Shown here piece by piece: positions 17,433 to 26,471 of a stretch of 64,000 nt of DNA. Origin of the DNA: Pseudodesulfovibrio hydrargyri. Lineage in GTDB: Bacteria; Desulfobacterota; Desulfovibrionia; Desulfovibrionales; Desulfovibrionaceae. Where the stretch lies: assembly GCF_001874525.1 (NCBI RefSeq), contig NZ_LKAQ01000001.1, positions 248,001 through 312,000 on the forward strand. Reading direction: 5' to 3'. A program made the position numbers and the translations under genes. A model generated the notes under the pieces. That model made no database searches and was not told the origin of the DNA. It worked only from the letters and a program-made list of their open reading frames with translations. The first letter of the stretch is position 1. Every line of letters starts with the position of its first letter.

Positions 17433-18179
17433 TTACCCCCCCTTGGCCTGGTTGGCAACCGCCTCGGCGGCCTTGGCCGCGGCCTCCTGGTCGCCCAGGT
17501 AGTAGTGCCGAATGGGGGTCAGGTCGTCGTTGAGCTCGTAGACCAGGGGCAACCCCGTGGGAATGTTCAGCTTGGTGATGGCCTCGTCGGACATGTTGTC
17601 CAGGAACTTGACCAGCCCGCGCAAGGAATTGCCGTGGGCCACGATGAGGACCTTCCGCCCGGCGCGCACCTGGGGGGCGACGGCGTCGAACCAGTAGGGC
17701 ATGGTCCGGTCGATGGTCAGCTTGAGGCTCTCGCAGCGCGGCAGTTCTCCGGGCGCGAGGTCCGCGTAGCGCGGGTCGTTGCCCGGGAAGCGCCCGTCGT
17801 CGGGTTCAAGCTCGGGCGGCGGAGTGTCGAAACTGCGGCGCCAGACAAAAACCTGCTCGTCGCCGTATTTCTGGGCGGTCTCGGCCTTGTTCAGCCCCTG
17901 GAGCGCGCCGTAATGGCGCTCGTTGAGCCGCCAGGTCTTGAAGACCGGCAGCCACATGAGGTCAAGTTCGTCCTGGACCAGCCACAGGGTGCGGATGGCC
18001 CGCTTGAGCAGGGAGGTGTGGGCCACGTCGAAGGTGAATCCCTCCTCCTTGAGCAGTCGCGCGCCGTCCACGGCCTCACGCACGCCCTGTTCGGTCAGGT
18101 CCACGTCGGTCCAGCCGGTAAACCGGTTTTCCAGGTTCCACTCGCTCTGCCCGTGCCGGATCAATACCAATTTATGCAT
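17433..18179 (-). CDS. gpmA: 2,3-bisphosphoglycerate-dependent phosphoglycerate mutase
   Basis: Interconverts 3- and 2-phosphoglycerate in glycolysis and gluconeogenesis. The 248-residue length is typical. [18 protein letters not shown] contains the phospho-accepting His9; the second His lies in [10 protein letters not shown] near residue 185; RRSFDTPPP is the conserved cofactor loop. ATG start. mutY follows 12 bases downstream. Confidence 0.97.
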   Translation of the reverse strand: MHKLVLIRHGQSEWNLENRFTGWTDVDLTEQGVREAVDGARLLKEEGFTFDVAHTSLLKRAIRTLWLVQDELDLMWLPVFKTWRLNERHYGALQGLNKAETAQKYGDEQVFVWRRSFDTPPPELEPDDGRFPGNDPRYADLAPGELPRCESLKLTIDRTMPYWFDAVAPQVRAGRKVLIVAHGNSLRGLVKFLDNMSDEAITKLNIPTGLPLVYELNDDLTPIRHYYLGDQEAAAKAAEAVANQAKGG

Positions 18180-18262
18180 GACGCCTCCCGCTTCGGATTT
18201 ACTTCATCAGGCAGGAGCATAACCCGAGAACGGGATTCTTGGGAAGGGACGGCGTGAAAAGA

Positions 18263-20920
18263 TCATCGCCGCTTGCGGGTTTTGCGCGTTTCCTTCTCGA
18301 CCTGGGTGAACAGCTCCCGCTTGCGCTTGTCGAAGGTCACCGCGCTCTTGACCGCGGCCATGGCCACGCACAGGATGCTCAGGATGATGATCAGCCCCTT
18401 GGATATTTCCCAGCGCTGGCTCGGATCCTTGATGGTGTCGAGGATCATGTTGCCCTCGATGTTCTGGGTGAAATAGATGAGCGACGGCACGGCGACGAGC
18501 AACGCGCCCAGCCCGAGGAGTTCGAGCCAGATGAAATTGCGTCCGAGCATGAGGATGAACAGGGTTGAGTCGCGGATGATGCGCAGGGTGACCAGGCGGC
18601 CCTGGAGGCTGTCGATGTGTTCCTCGACCTCCTCCACGAAGCGCAGCGACTTGCGGAAGTTGTCCGCGTCGTGCAGGCGCTGGGTGCGTATCCAGTTGAT
18701 CTTGTCCACGCAGTAGTTGAATTCCTTGTTGAACTCCAAAAGCAGCTTGGGAAAGGGGAACCAGGCGGCCTCGCGCTGGATGTCGCGCACCCGTTCCGCC
18801 AGGTATTCGATGTTGGCGTTGACCCGCTTGATCTCGCGCCGGACCTCGTCGTCCAGCGCGGTCTGGAACTTTTCCGTGCCCTTGAGCAGCTGGTGGTAGG
18901 CCACATAGTTGTTGGTCCGGCTGAAATTGCGCAGCCTGTCCAGTTCCTCGTTGGCCGTTTCAAAATAAGGATGGTTCTCGTCGAACCGCCTGGCGATGTC
19001 GTCGGTCAGCTCCTCCACCAGCGTACGGGTGGACTCCACCGTGGTCTCGGCCTCGTGCCACTTCTCCCACATGGCGCTCAGGAGCTGCACCCTGCCCCGG
19101 TCGAGCTCGGGGTCCACCAGGATGCGGTTGAAGATGTTCGGGTCGCGGGCCATCAGGTCGAACAGGGTATCCATGGCCTGGCCGGTGAAGCCCATCTTGA
19201 CCATGCAGACGGCCTGCCGGTAGACGGGCTGGAGCCAGGTTGGCGACAGGGAATTGACCCGCTTGTAGGTGTTGATGGCATCCTTGTAGTTGCCCTCCAC
19301 CTCCATGAGCCGGGCCTGAAGGAAGGCCATGCACCCCTGCTGCATGGTCGTGTAGCTCATGCGCTCGGCCTCCTGCCAATGGAACATGGCCTGATTCAGG
19401 TCGCCGCCCTCCATGTGCCAGTAGCCCCACAGGGACTGGGGCTGGTAGCTCCTCGGATACTTGACCTGGGCCTCCTTGAGCATCTTCTCCGCCTCCTCCA
19501 TGGCCCCATGCTCGAGATTTTCCATGGCCTCCCAGATGTAATCCCCTTCCTGGGGAGCGAGTTGCTTGAAGCCGTCCTCCCACTCCTTGCCCCGGCTGCG
19601 CCAGACGAGCTTCAGGGTGCGCAGCTGGACCGGGGAGTTGATCTCGAAGACCGCACGGGCCAGCAGGCTCTCCAGATCGTTTCTCGACTCCATGACCCGG
19701 AGGATGGAGGAGACGAAATCATCCTTGGACACGTCCTTGTCCAGGCCGGAGAATCCGTCGGAAAAATCGTTGATGTCCGCCTTGGCCAGCAGCCGCCAGA
19801 CCTGGGGCTGCGGGGTGGCGATCCGCTTGCTCGGACAATCGGCCGCCTTGTGGTTCTTGAGCCCGCAATAGAAGCATTCGTGATCCCCGTCCGAGGCCAC
19901 CAGGGCGTTGGGCAGGGCCACCTGCATGGTCCCGTAGCCCGCGCCGTCGTCACCGTCCTTGAGGGCCAGGGTGCACCAGGAATCCAGATTGACCGAGCCC
20001 GCGCCGTAGCGGGCCTCGTTCATGCGGAACCAGGGCGAGAGCAGGAACCCGTCCATGAAGCGCACGTGGGGATAGTCCGGGGTGAGCCGGTTCCAGTCCA
20101 GCCCCACCTTGCGGGGCAGGTCGGCGGTGAAGTGCAGATCGCCCTGGGGCACGGCGGCCATGACCACGGGCCAGTACTTCTTGTCCGGGGCCTCCTTGTT
20201 GTGCCGAATGAGATTCATCATCTCGGTGGTGAAGCTCTTGAGCAGCCGGAAGCTTTCCAGCGGCAGGAAGAGCGCCCCCTCCTTGACGTCGGAGATGTAT
20301 TTGAGCCCGAGGCGCTGGAGCAGCTCGATGACGTCGGTGGAAAAATCGCGCCAGCCCAGGATGCTCTCCTTGTCCGACATGCGCCCCAGCGGCTTGATGA
20401 TGAAGAACCAGCGCAAGGTGGACTCGTAGTCCAGCCCCTGGTCCGCGACCAGCCGCAGCCACTCCACGTTGGCCAGCCCGTCCGTGCGCCCGGCCGCCTC
20501 GGTTGTCAGCCCGGCCACGGACTGGACCTGGGCCTTGAGCTTGGGGTGGACGACCACCTCGAAATCGTCGGTCGGGACCACGCTCTGGCGGTCCAGCTCC
20601 ACGGACAGGGACACGGAGTATTCCATGTCGTAGCCCACCAGGAAGGTCAGGGGCACCATCTGGCAGAACACCGGCATGGGGTTGACCCTGGCCCAGACCT
20701 GGAGCCGGGCCAGGGCCCGGAAGACCTCCACGGTGTTGCAGTACCACAGGGCCTGGTCCAGATCCTTGGCCACGCACAGGGCGCCGTATTCCTGAAGGGT
20801 GCTGTCCACGGCGCTGTGCAACTTGCCCTTCCAGGCCACCCAGATGCCGAAACCGGAGGCCACCAGCCGGGACTGGTTGATGACGGGAAGGGTATCCAGG
20901 AGATTGGCTAGGGTCGGCAC
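18263..20920 (-). CDS. Large membrane protein with CCHC zinc knuckle and TPR-like region
   Basis: 885 residues starting at GTG behind GAGGTGG. I do not recognise the N-terminal 340 residues. Residues 349-362 read C-FY-C-GLKN-H-KAAD-C, an exact C-x2-C-x4-H-x4-C zinc knuckle as in retroviral nucleocapsids and eukaryotic RNA-binding proteins, rare in bacteria. Residues about 455-600 are helical repeats resembling TPRs (AMFHWQEAERM, DAINTYKRVNSLSP). Residues 620-780 are predicted coiled coil. Two membrane helices lie near 785-818 and 841-862, ahead of a very basic tail (KRKRELF...RKTRKRR). The soluble part probably faces the cytoplasm. The function is unknown. It is flanked by gpmA and a glycosyltransferase, neither informative. 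Confidence 0.85.
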   Translation of the reverse strand: MPTLANLLDTLPVINQSRLVASGFGIWVAWKGKLHSAVDSTLQEYGALCVAKDLDQALWYCNTVEVFRALARLQVWARVNPMPVFCQMVPLTFLVGYDMEYSVSLSVELDRQSVVPTDDFEVVVHPKLKAQVQSVAGLTTEAAGRTDGLANVEWLRLVADQGLDYESTLRWFFIIKPLGRMSDKESILGWRDFSTDVIELLQRLGLKYISDVKEGALFLPLESFRLLKSFTTEMMNLIRHNKEAPDKKYWPVVMAAVPQGDLHFTADLPRKVGLDWNRLTPDYPHVRFMDGFLLSPWFRMNEARYGAGSVNLDSWCTLALKDGDDGAGYGTMQVALPNALVASDGDHECFYCGLKNHKAADCPSKRIATPQPQVWRLLAKADINDFSDGFSGLDKDVSKDDFVSSILRVMESRNDLESLLARAVFEINSPVQLRTLKLVWRSRGKEWEDGFKQLAPQEGDYIWEAMENLEHGAMEEAEKMLKEAQVKYPRSYQPQSLWGYWHMEGGDLNQAMFHWQEAERMSYTTMQQGCMAFLQARLMEVEGNYKDAINTYKRVNSLSPTWLQPVYRQAVCMVKMGFTGQAMDTLFDLMARDPNIFNRILVDPELDRGRVQLLSAMWEKWHEAETTVESTRTLVEELTDDIARRFDENHPYFETANEELDRLRNFSRTNNYVAYHQLLKGTEKFQTALDDEVRREIKRVNANIEYLAERVRDIQREAAWFPFPKLLLEFNKEFNYCVDKINWIRTQRLHDADNFRKSLRFVEEVEEHIDSLQGRLVTLRIIRDSTLFILMLGRNFIWLELLGLGALLVAVPSLIYFTQNIEGNMILDTIKDPSQRWEISKGLIIILSILCVAMAAVKSAVTFDKRKRELFTQVEKETRKTRKRR

Positions 20921-20999
20921 GGGTCCACCTCACGCCTTGCGGCGGCGTCGTTTGCAATGGAAAAGGCACGCTCGGCGGCACGGTGCCGTCCGGCATGCG

Positions 21000-21860
21000 C
21001 TAACTCAACGTATTCAGGGGAATTTCTTTCCCCTCGCGGACCATGCAAAACAGGGTCCAAACACGCTCGGCCTCATCCTTTTTGTCTCTCTTTTCGCACC
21101 CTTGCATGTAAATGTCGACCTTGCGGCGCAGGGAATCCAGGGCAGATTGGTGCTGCTTTTCGTCAAGTTTTCGGCTTTGCAGGATTTTTACCAGCGCACG
21201 GATGCGGTGCAGGTCGGCGCACGGCACGCACACGGACAACTGGTCCGGTCTGCCGCCGTGCTTCAGGGTCAGGGGCTCGCGGACCAGCCCCACCGGGAAG
21301 TGCAGGCAGGCGCGCAGCCACATGTCATAGTCCTCGCAGGAGGGCATGGCCGTGTCGAAGGGGCCCATGACCTCCCAGGCCGCGCGGGTGAACATGGTGC
21401 ACGACGGACTGATCAGGCACATCTCCAGCGCGGCCTCGAAGAACCACCCTTCGGGCTTGGCGTACCGGACGGGCTGATTGACCCGCTTGCCGCCCCGGTA
21501 CCAGATCTCCTCGGTCTGGCAGATCTCGTAACCGTGCTCGGCCATGTAGGAAAGCTGGGTTTCGAGCTTGCCGGGCAGCCACTCGTCGTCGGAGTCGAGC
21601 AGGGCCACGACCTCGCCCCGGCACTCGGCGATGCCGGTGTTGCGCGCCCCGGACACGCCCTGGTTCTCCTGGCGGAGGCAGAGGATGCGCGGGTCGTCGA
21701 ACCGGGCCAGGACCGCTTCGGTGTCGTCGGTGGAGCCGTCGTCGATGATCCGGCACTCCCAGTTGGCGTAGGTCTGGGCCAGGACGGATTCGAGAGCCCT
21801 GCCGAGGTATTGGGCCCGGTTGTAGGTGGGCAGGATGATGGAGACCAGACTGTTTTTCAT
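21000..21860 (-). CDS. Family 2 glycosyltransferase
   Basis: A 286-residue GT-A fold transferase. MKNSLVSIILPTYNRAQYL begins the nucleotide-sugar domain; RIIDDGSTDDTEA and VALLDSDDEWLPGKL supply the two Asp clusters (DxD-like SDD) that bind metal and sugar nucleotide. CEDYDMWLRA is the usual acceptor-side motif. It is divergent from a family 4 glycosyltransferase across 72 bases, suggesting a shared control region and a joint role in a surface polysaccharide. An in-frame ATG 23 codons upstream would overlap the divergent promoter and is not favoured. Confidence 0.92.
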   Translation of the reverse strand: MKNSLVSIILPTYNRAQYLGRALESVLAQTYANWECRIIDDGSTDDTEAVLARFDDPRILCLRQENQGVSGARNTGIAECRGEVVALLDSDDEWLPGKLETQLSYMAEHGYEICQTEEIWYRGGKRVNQPVRYAKPEGWFFEAALEMCLISPSCTMFTRAAWEVMGPFDTAMPSCEDYDMWLRACLHFPVGLVREPLTLKHGGRPDQLSVCVPCADLHRIRALVKILQSRKLDEKQHQSALDSLRRKVDIYMQGCEKRDKKDEAERVWTLFCMVREGKEIPLNTLS

Positions 21861-21932
21861 GTATGTGAGCCCTTGCCTTCGCCGTCGCGAACTGTCATGT
21901 TGTGTATCCAACAGTCCACCCAGGCGCAATCA

Positions 21933-23042
21933 ATGAGAATATTTCAAGTCATCAATGTCCGCTGGTTCAACGCGACGGCGTGGTACGCCATCACCCTGAG
22001 CAAGCTCCTGGCCGACGCGGGCCACGATGTATTGGTCCTGACCCAGGCCGGGACCCAGTCCGAGGCCGCGGCCCGGGAGGCCGGACTGCGCACCGTTGCC
22101 GTGGATCTGAACACCACCAATCCCGTGCGCTTCGCCGGTGCCGCAAGGCATATCATACAACTTTTACGGACGCACCGTCCGGATATCGTCGACTGCCACC
22201 GGGGGGAAGGATTCTTCCTCTGGGGACTGCTCAAGCTCTTCGGCTTTCACTACCGGCTGGTGCGCACCCGGGGCGACCAGCGCCCGCCGCGCTCGGACGC
22301 CCTCAACCGCTGGCTTCACGCGGGGGTGGCGGACGCCGTGGTGGTCACCAACCGGCGCATGGCCGACTATTTCCTGCACCGGATGCGCACCCCCGGGCAC
22401 GGAGTGTGGCTCATCCACGGCGGCGTGGACACCGCTAAATTCCACTTCGACCAGGCCGGGCGCGAACGCGTCCGCGAGGAATTCGGCTTCGGACCGGACA
22501 ACATGGTGGTCGGCCTGCTCGGCCGCTTCGACCGGGTCAAGGGGCACAAGGAGACCATCGAGGCCGTGGCCGAACTGCGCGGGCGCGGCATGGACAACAT
22601 CCGCCTCTTCCTGATCGGCTTCGACACGGCCATGACCAGCGACCAGATCAAGACGCACATCCGCGACGCCGGGATCGAGGACATCACCCGCATCAGCGGC
22701 AGACGCGACGACGTGGCCGCCTGTATCAGCGCCCTCGACGTCGGCGTGGTCGCCTCCCTGTGGTCCGAGGCCATCGCCCGCTCCGCCCTGGAGATCATGG
22801 CCGCCGAACGCCCGCTGGTGTCCACCGACGTGGGGGTCATGCCGGACCTGGTGGACCCGGCCGTGCTGGTCAAGCCCGGGGACGTCCAGACCCTGGCCGA
22901 AGCCGTGGGCGCGGTGGCCGGGGACGGCGGCCTGCGCGAACAGGTCATGGCCGCCCAGAAGCGGACCATGTCCCAACTCACGCTGGACGAATTCCTCAAG
23001 CGGACCCTGAATCTTTACCAGAGCCTCGTGGACGGGGACTGA
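21933..23042 (+). CDS. Family 4-type (GT-B) glycosyltransferase
   Basis: 369 residues from MRIFQVINVRWFNATAWYAI. The GT-B fold shows in the N-terminal LSKLLADAGHDVLVLT and the C-terminal donor domain: VVGLLGRFDRVKGHKETIEA and the E-x7-E element SLWSEAIARSALEIMAAERP, which grips the sugar nucleotide. It is probably involved in lipopolysaccharide or capsule assembly. The open frame continues far upstream on this strand but only as a shadow of the opposite-strand genes. Confidence 0.93.
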   Translation: MRIFQVINVRWFNATAWYAITLSKLLADAGHDVLVLTQAGTQSEAAAREAGLRTVAVDLNTTNPVRFAGAARHIIQLLRTHRPDIVDCHRGEGFFLWGLLKLFGFHYRLVRTRGDQRPPRSDALNRWLHAGVADAVVVTNRRMADYFLHRMRTPGHGVWLIHGGVDTAKFHFDQAGRERVREEFGFGPDNMVVGLLGRFDRVKGHKETIEAVAELRGRGMDNIRLFLIGFDTAMTSDQIKTHIRDAGIEDITRISGRRDDVAACISALDVGVVASLWSEAIARSALEIMAAERPLVSTDVGVMPDLVDPAVLVKPGDVQTLAEAVGAVAGDGGLREQVMAAQKRTMSQLTLDEFLKRTLNLYQSLVDGD

Positions 23043-23048
23043 TCCCGG

Positions 23049-23972
23049 TCAGCCGCCGAACAGCTCACGGGTCTTGGCGATCCGGTCGGCCACGGCCAGG
23101 ACGGTCATGGCGTAGCTCTCGGAGTGGTTGTAACGGTATATGACCTTGAGCTTCTGCGCCTCGGTCATGGAGTCCTTCCAGCCGTGCTCGGCCACGAAGT
23201 TGGCCATGGAGTACAGGGCGTCCCGGGTCTCGAACAGATCCACGCGGCCGTCGCCGGACCCGTCGCGGCCGTAATGCTCGGCGCTGGTGGGCATGAACTG
23301 ACACAGTCCGATGGCCCCGTACACGGAGCTGCGGATGGTCAGCGGGTCCTGGCCGTTGGCCCGGGCGTAGCGGATGAGCGCCTTGAGCTCCTCGTAGGCC
23401 CAGTCCCCCTTCTCCCTGGTCCTTTTCTTCAGCCAGTCCAGAGTTTCGCCGGGCACGTCCACCGCGTCGATGCGGTCGCGGATGAGCTCGAAATCCCCGG
23501 CCAGGGCCATGGAGGCCAGGATGGTGAAGCCGTTGTAGTCGCCCACGGTCATGCCAAGGCGCGATTCGATGAGCATGAGCGCGGTCAGGATCTCGCCCGG
23601 CACTCCGAATTTCTCGTGGATAACGGCCAGCTCCGCCCGGTGCTCGCGATAGAAGGCGTAGGCCCCGGCGATGAGCAGCGGATTGAGGTAGCGGTCCATG
23701 ACCTCGGGCTCGGGCTGGGGCCCCGGCTTCCGGGCGGACATCCTGGTGTGCAGCAGGACGTTCATCTTGCGGGCCATGATCTCGGGCTGGAACTCGAGGT
23801 CCGGGCTGGAAAAGAGGTAGGCGATCTTGCGCCGCTCCAGCCCGTCGGCGGACAGGCGGTCCACCAGCGGGTCCCACAGGCTCCCGGCCTCGGCCGGTCC
23901 GGCCAGAACCAACAGCCCCAGGCAACAAAAGAAAACGGCGGCCAACGTCGTTTCGATGGCCGCGCGTTTCAT
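23049..23972 (-). CDS. Lytic murein transglycosylase (MltB/SLT_2 type)
   Basis: 307 residues with an N-terminal signal sequence (MKRAAIETTLAAVFFCCLGLLVLAG, cleavage near AEA-GS). The catalytic domain contains ALMLIESRLG (catalytic Glu), the substrate-groove QFMPTSAEHYGRDGSGDG and the final YNHSESYAMTVLAVADRI. This combination defines periplasmic enzymes that cleave peptidoglycan to 1,6-anhydromuramic products. The start is chosen at the signal peptide; the frame stays open 33 codons upstream without sense. Confidence 0.9.
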   Translation of the reverse strand: MKRAAIETTLAAVFFCCLGLLVLAGPAEAGSLWDPLVDRLSADGLERRKIAYLFSSPDLEFQPEIMARKMNVLLHTRMSARKPGPQPEPEVMDRYLNPLLIAGAYAFYREHRAELAVIHEKFGVPGEILTALMLIESRLGMTVGDYNGFTILASMALAGDFELIRDRIDAVDVPGETLDWLKKRTREKGDWAYEELKALIRYARANGQDPLTIRSSVYGAIGLCQFMPTSAEHYGRDGSGDGRVDLFETRDALYSMANFVAEHGWKDSMTEAQKLKVIYRYNHSESYAMTVLAVADRIAKTRELFGG

Positions 23973-23991
23973 GCGCCTTTCGGGCTTTGCG

Positions 23992-24159
23992 TCAAATTCG
24001 GTCCATGGGCACAAAACCCATTTCCTCCTCGAAGTCGTCGTCCATTCTGGAAGAGAACTCCCTGAGATCATAGACCTTGCCGCAGGATGGGCACTTCAGC
24101 GTGACCTCGCGGCATCCCCGGTAGGCGGTCAGGTCCTGACCGCACTTCTCGCACTCCAT
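23992..24159 (-). CDS. Small dual-CXXC zinc-ribbon protein
   Basis: 55 residues from MECEKCGQDLTAYRGC. Two CXXC pairs (Cys3/Cys6 and Cys23/Cys26) plus Cys16, then an acidic tail ending DFEEEMGFVPMDRI. It resembles the Desulfovibrionales family annotated as dual CXXC motif small (seleno)protein, some members of which carry selenocysteine at one Cys; here all are Cys. A GTG at 24198 could add 13 residues and would place AAGGAG about 14 bases away. It lies between tolC and the transglycosylase, 19 bases before the latter. Probably metal-binding or redox; function unknown. Confidence 0.75.
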   Translation of the reverse strand: MECEKCGQDLTAYRGCREVTLKCPSCGKVYDLREFSSRMDDDFEEEMGFVPMDRI

Positions 24160-24202
24160 GCCCCTGGCTTGCCAGGTGCGTTTACGGCCGGAAAACACGA
24201 TG

Positions 24203-25564
24203 CTACTTGATCTCCTTGAGGCCGAGGTTCTTCTCGCCCATGGCCACGTAGAGGGCGGACAAGGCGGTTCCGTAGTCGGCCAGGGCCTGCGAGAGCTGGG
24301 CCTCGGCCATGCTCAGCCGCTCCTGGGCGTTGAGCACGTCGGTGTTGGTGCCCACCTGGGCCTGGTAGCGGGCCACGGCCATGCGATAGGCCTCTTCGGC
24401 CGCCACGACAGACTTCTTGGCCACGGAGATGCGGTCGGCCGCCTCCTGCAGGTTCAGAATGGCGCTCTTGACCTCGAAACCCGCGTTGAGCCTGGTGTTT
24501 TCCAGGTCGGCCTGCATCTGCTTGACCATCTCGTCGTACTGCTTGGATTCGTAGTAGTCGGCTCCCCACTGGAAAATGTCCATGGAGGCGTCCACGCCTG
24601 CGGTCCAGTATTCACCGGACTCCTCGGATCTGTAGCCGCTGCCGTTGACGCCGGCGTCGTCACCGCGGGTGACGTAGTCCCAGTGGCCGTTGACCGAAGG
24701 GTAGAAGCTGCTTTCGGACATGGTCACGTCCTTCTGGGCCATCTCAACGCTTTTCTCGCCCATGAGCAGGTCGGGCCGGTGATCGTAGGCCCGGGTCAGG
24801 CATTCCTTGAGGGTCAGACCGAAAGGGGTGTATGTCAGTTCCCCCACGTACTGAATCGGAGCCTCCAGGGGAATGTTCAGCAAGGTATTGAGCTGGGTCG
24901 TCTGGATGGAAACGGAGTTGCGCGCCTGAAGCAGATCCTGTCGCGCGGTGGCCAGGTCGACCTCCGCGTCCAGGACCTCGGCCTTGGGCCGCAGGCCGAC
25001 CTCGTAGAAGGCGCTGGTCACTTTGAGCTGAGATTCCAGGCGGGCCACGGAGTCCTCGGCGCTCTTCACGTCCATGCGCGCCTTGAGCAGGGAAAGGTAG
25101 TTGGACTGCACGCTCTCGATCAAGGTCAGTTCCACGTTGGTCAGCGAGGCCTCGGTGGACTCCCGGTTCAGCTTGGCCTTCTGCCAGTTGGCCAAAAGGT
25201 TGAAGCCCTGGAAGATCGGCTGGGTCAGGTTCAGGGAGGCGACCCAGTCGCCGTCCTTGCCGCTGTACTGATAATCGCGATTGTAAAAGGTATACCCGTA
25301 GGTACCGCTCAGGGTCGGCCCGAACTTGCCGAGAGCGGACCGCTGGCCGTGTTCGGCACCCCGCAGCTGGGCGCGAATGGACTGCATGTTCGGATTGTAC
25401 CCGAGGGCCCGCTGCACGCACCGCTCCAGATCAAAGGGGCCGGAGAGGTTCTCGGCCGAATCCTTGTCCATGGCGGGGTCGGCGTCCTGAGCGAAAGCGA
25501 TCCCGGCTGACGCCACAAGGGCCGTAAGGATGAAAGCGAAAAACAAAAACCGTGTACGGTTCAT
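24203..25564 (-). CDS. TolC-family outer membrane channel protein
   Basis: 453 residues with a clear signal peptide (MNRTRFLFFAFILTALVASAGIAFA). The mature protein has the duplicated outer-membrane-efflux repeat: long coiled helices such as LTLIESVQSNYLSLLKAR and AVARYQAQVGTNTDVLNAQ with the typical N-x2-T/D-V-L-N-A-Q signature, plus strand segments (GTYGYTFYNRDY). Such trimeric channels serve type I secretion or RND efflux. No inner-membrane partners lie next to it, so the substrate is unknown. It stops 4 bases before an alternative GTG start of the dual-CXXC gene. Confidence 0.93.
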   Translation of the reverse strand: MNRTRFLFFAFILTALVASAGIAFAQDADPAMDKDSAENLSGPFDLERCVQRALGYNPNMQSIRAQLRGAEHGQRSALGKFGPTLSGTYGYTFYNRDYQYSGKDGDWVASLNLTQPIFQGFNLLANWQKAKLNRESTEASLTNVELTLIESVQSNYLSLLKARMDVKSAEDSVARLESQLKVTSAFYEVGLRPKAEVLDAEVDLATARQDLLQARNSVSIQTTQLNTLLNIPLEAPIQYVGELTYTPFGLTLKECLTRAYDHRPDLLMGEKSVEMAQKDVTMSESSFYPSVNGHWDYVTRGDDAGVNGSGYRSEESGEYWTAGVDASMDIFQWGADYYESKQYDEMVKQMQADLENTRLNAGFEVKSAILNLQEAADRISVAKKSVVAAEEAYRMAVARYQAQVGTNTDVLNAQERLSMAEAQLSQALADYGTALSALYVAMGEKNLGLKEIK

Positions 25565-25662
25565 ATTGGGATTCCTGCCTGAAATTGCACGTTAAGTTGA
25601 ACCATCAACAATCATCAACCCAACTATTTAACGACTTTTTCTGGAGGTCGCAAGACAAAACG

Positions 25663-26454
25663 TCAACCGTCACGCAAAGCGGCGCAGTCCGACGGATCGC
25701 CCTGAAGCTTCTCCAATGTGTGCCGGAAAGTCGGCAGCAGCGGTTCCAGACACTCGGCCACGGCCTTGGGGCTGCCGGGCATGTTGACGATGAGCGCGTG
25801 GCCCAGGGTCCCGGCCACGGCCCTCGAAATGGCCCCGTGCGGGGTCTTGGCCAGGCTGGCCATGGTCATGGCCCGCTCGTAGCCGGGCAGCCTCTTCTCT
25901 ATGACGGCCAGGGTCGCCTCCGGGGAAACGTCCCGGGGGGCCACCCCCGTGCCGCCCGTGGTCAGGATGAGGTCGAACCCCTGATTCAGAGCCAGGTCGA
26001 CGAGCAGTCCCTTGAGCTGCGCGGTCTCGTCCGGGATGACGAAGCCCTGGACGTTGTTCAATTCAAGGACCTCGCCCACCAGCCTGCCCACCAGCGGGCC
26101 GGACTCGTCCACGCGCTCGCCGCGCGCGCCCTTGTCGCTCAGGGTGATCCAGGCCAGGGCGTATCCGGTGCGCGAAACCTCGAAGGTCCCGTTTCCCGCC
26201 GCCATGTCGTCCATGGCCTCGAGCAGGTACAGGGGCTGCGACGCCCTCCCCGGCCCCGCGGCCAGCCAGGTCGCCGAGCGGACCTTGAACGAACCGCCCT
26301 CCCCGGCCAACTTGTCGCCCGCGCGCAGGCCGGGACGGAGCGTGTCCGTGGTCGCGGCCGCCGGGGACAGGACGCCGTCTCCGGCGCGGAGATGGACGAA
26401 GCCTCCCTTGTTCACCGGGACGGCAAGACTGAGATTCAGGCTTTTGCAGGTCAT
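25663..26454 (-). CDS. mog: Mog/MoaB-domain protein with N-terminal extension
   Basis: 263 residues. The C-terminal 165 residues are a MogA/MoaB domain: ALAWITLSDKGARGERVDESG and LTTGGTGVAPRDVSPEAT, the molybdopterin-binding glycine motif. MogA adenylylates molybdopterin before molybdate insertion. The first 95 residues (with GGFVHLRAGDG, LRPGLRAGDKL) are not part of canonical MogA and look like a small beta-barrel, possibly MOSC-like. The start has AAGGGAGTAATC upstream. It follows a DUF1614 gene by 17 bases. Relevant in a sulfate reducer rich in Mo/W enzymes. Confidence 0.85.
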   Translation of the reverse strand: MTCKSLNLSLAVPVNKGGFVHLRAGDGVLSPAAATTDTLRPGLRAGDKLAGEGGSFKVRSATWLAAGPGRASQPLYLLEAMDDMAAGNGTFEVSRTGYALAWITLSDKGARGERVDESGPLVGRLVGEVLELNNVQGFVIPDETAQLKGLLVDLALNQGFDLILTTGGTGVAPRDVSPEATLAVIEKRLPGYERAMTMASLAKTPHGAISRAVAGTLGHALIVNMPGSPKAVAECLEPLLPTFRHTLEKLQGDPSDCAALRDG

Positions 26455-26471
26455 GATTACTCCCTTGGTTA

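Noticed and set aside
18617..20911. 764-codon open frame on the plus strand opposite the zinc-knuckle protein
   Set aside because: Antisense shadow; rich in His, Gly, Val, Leu, Gln with no domain. The minus strand has a convincing architecture and ribosome binding site.
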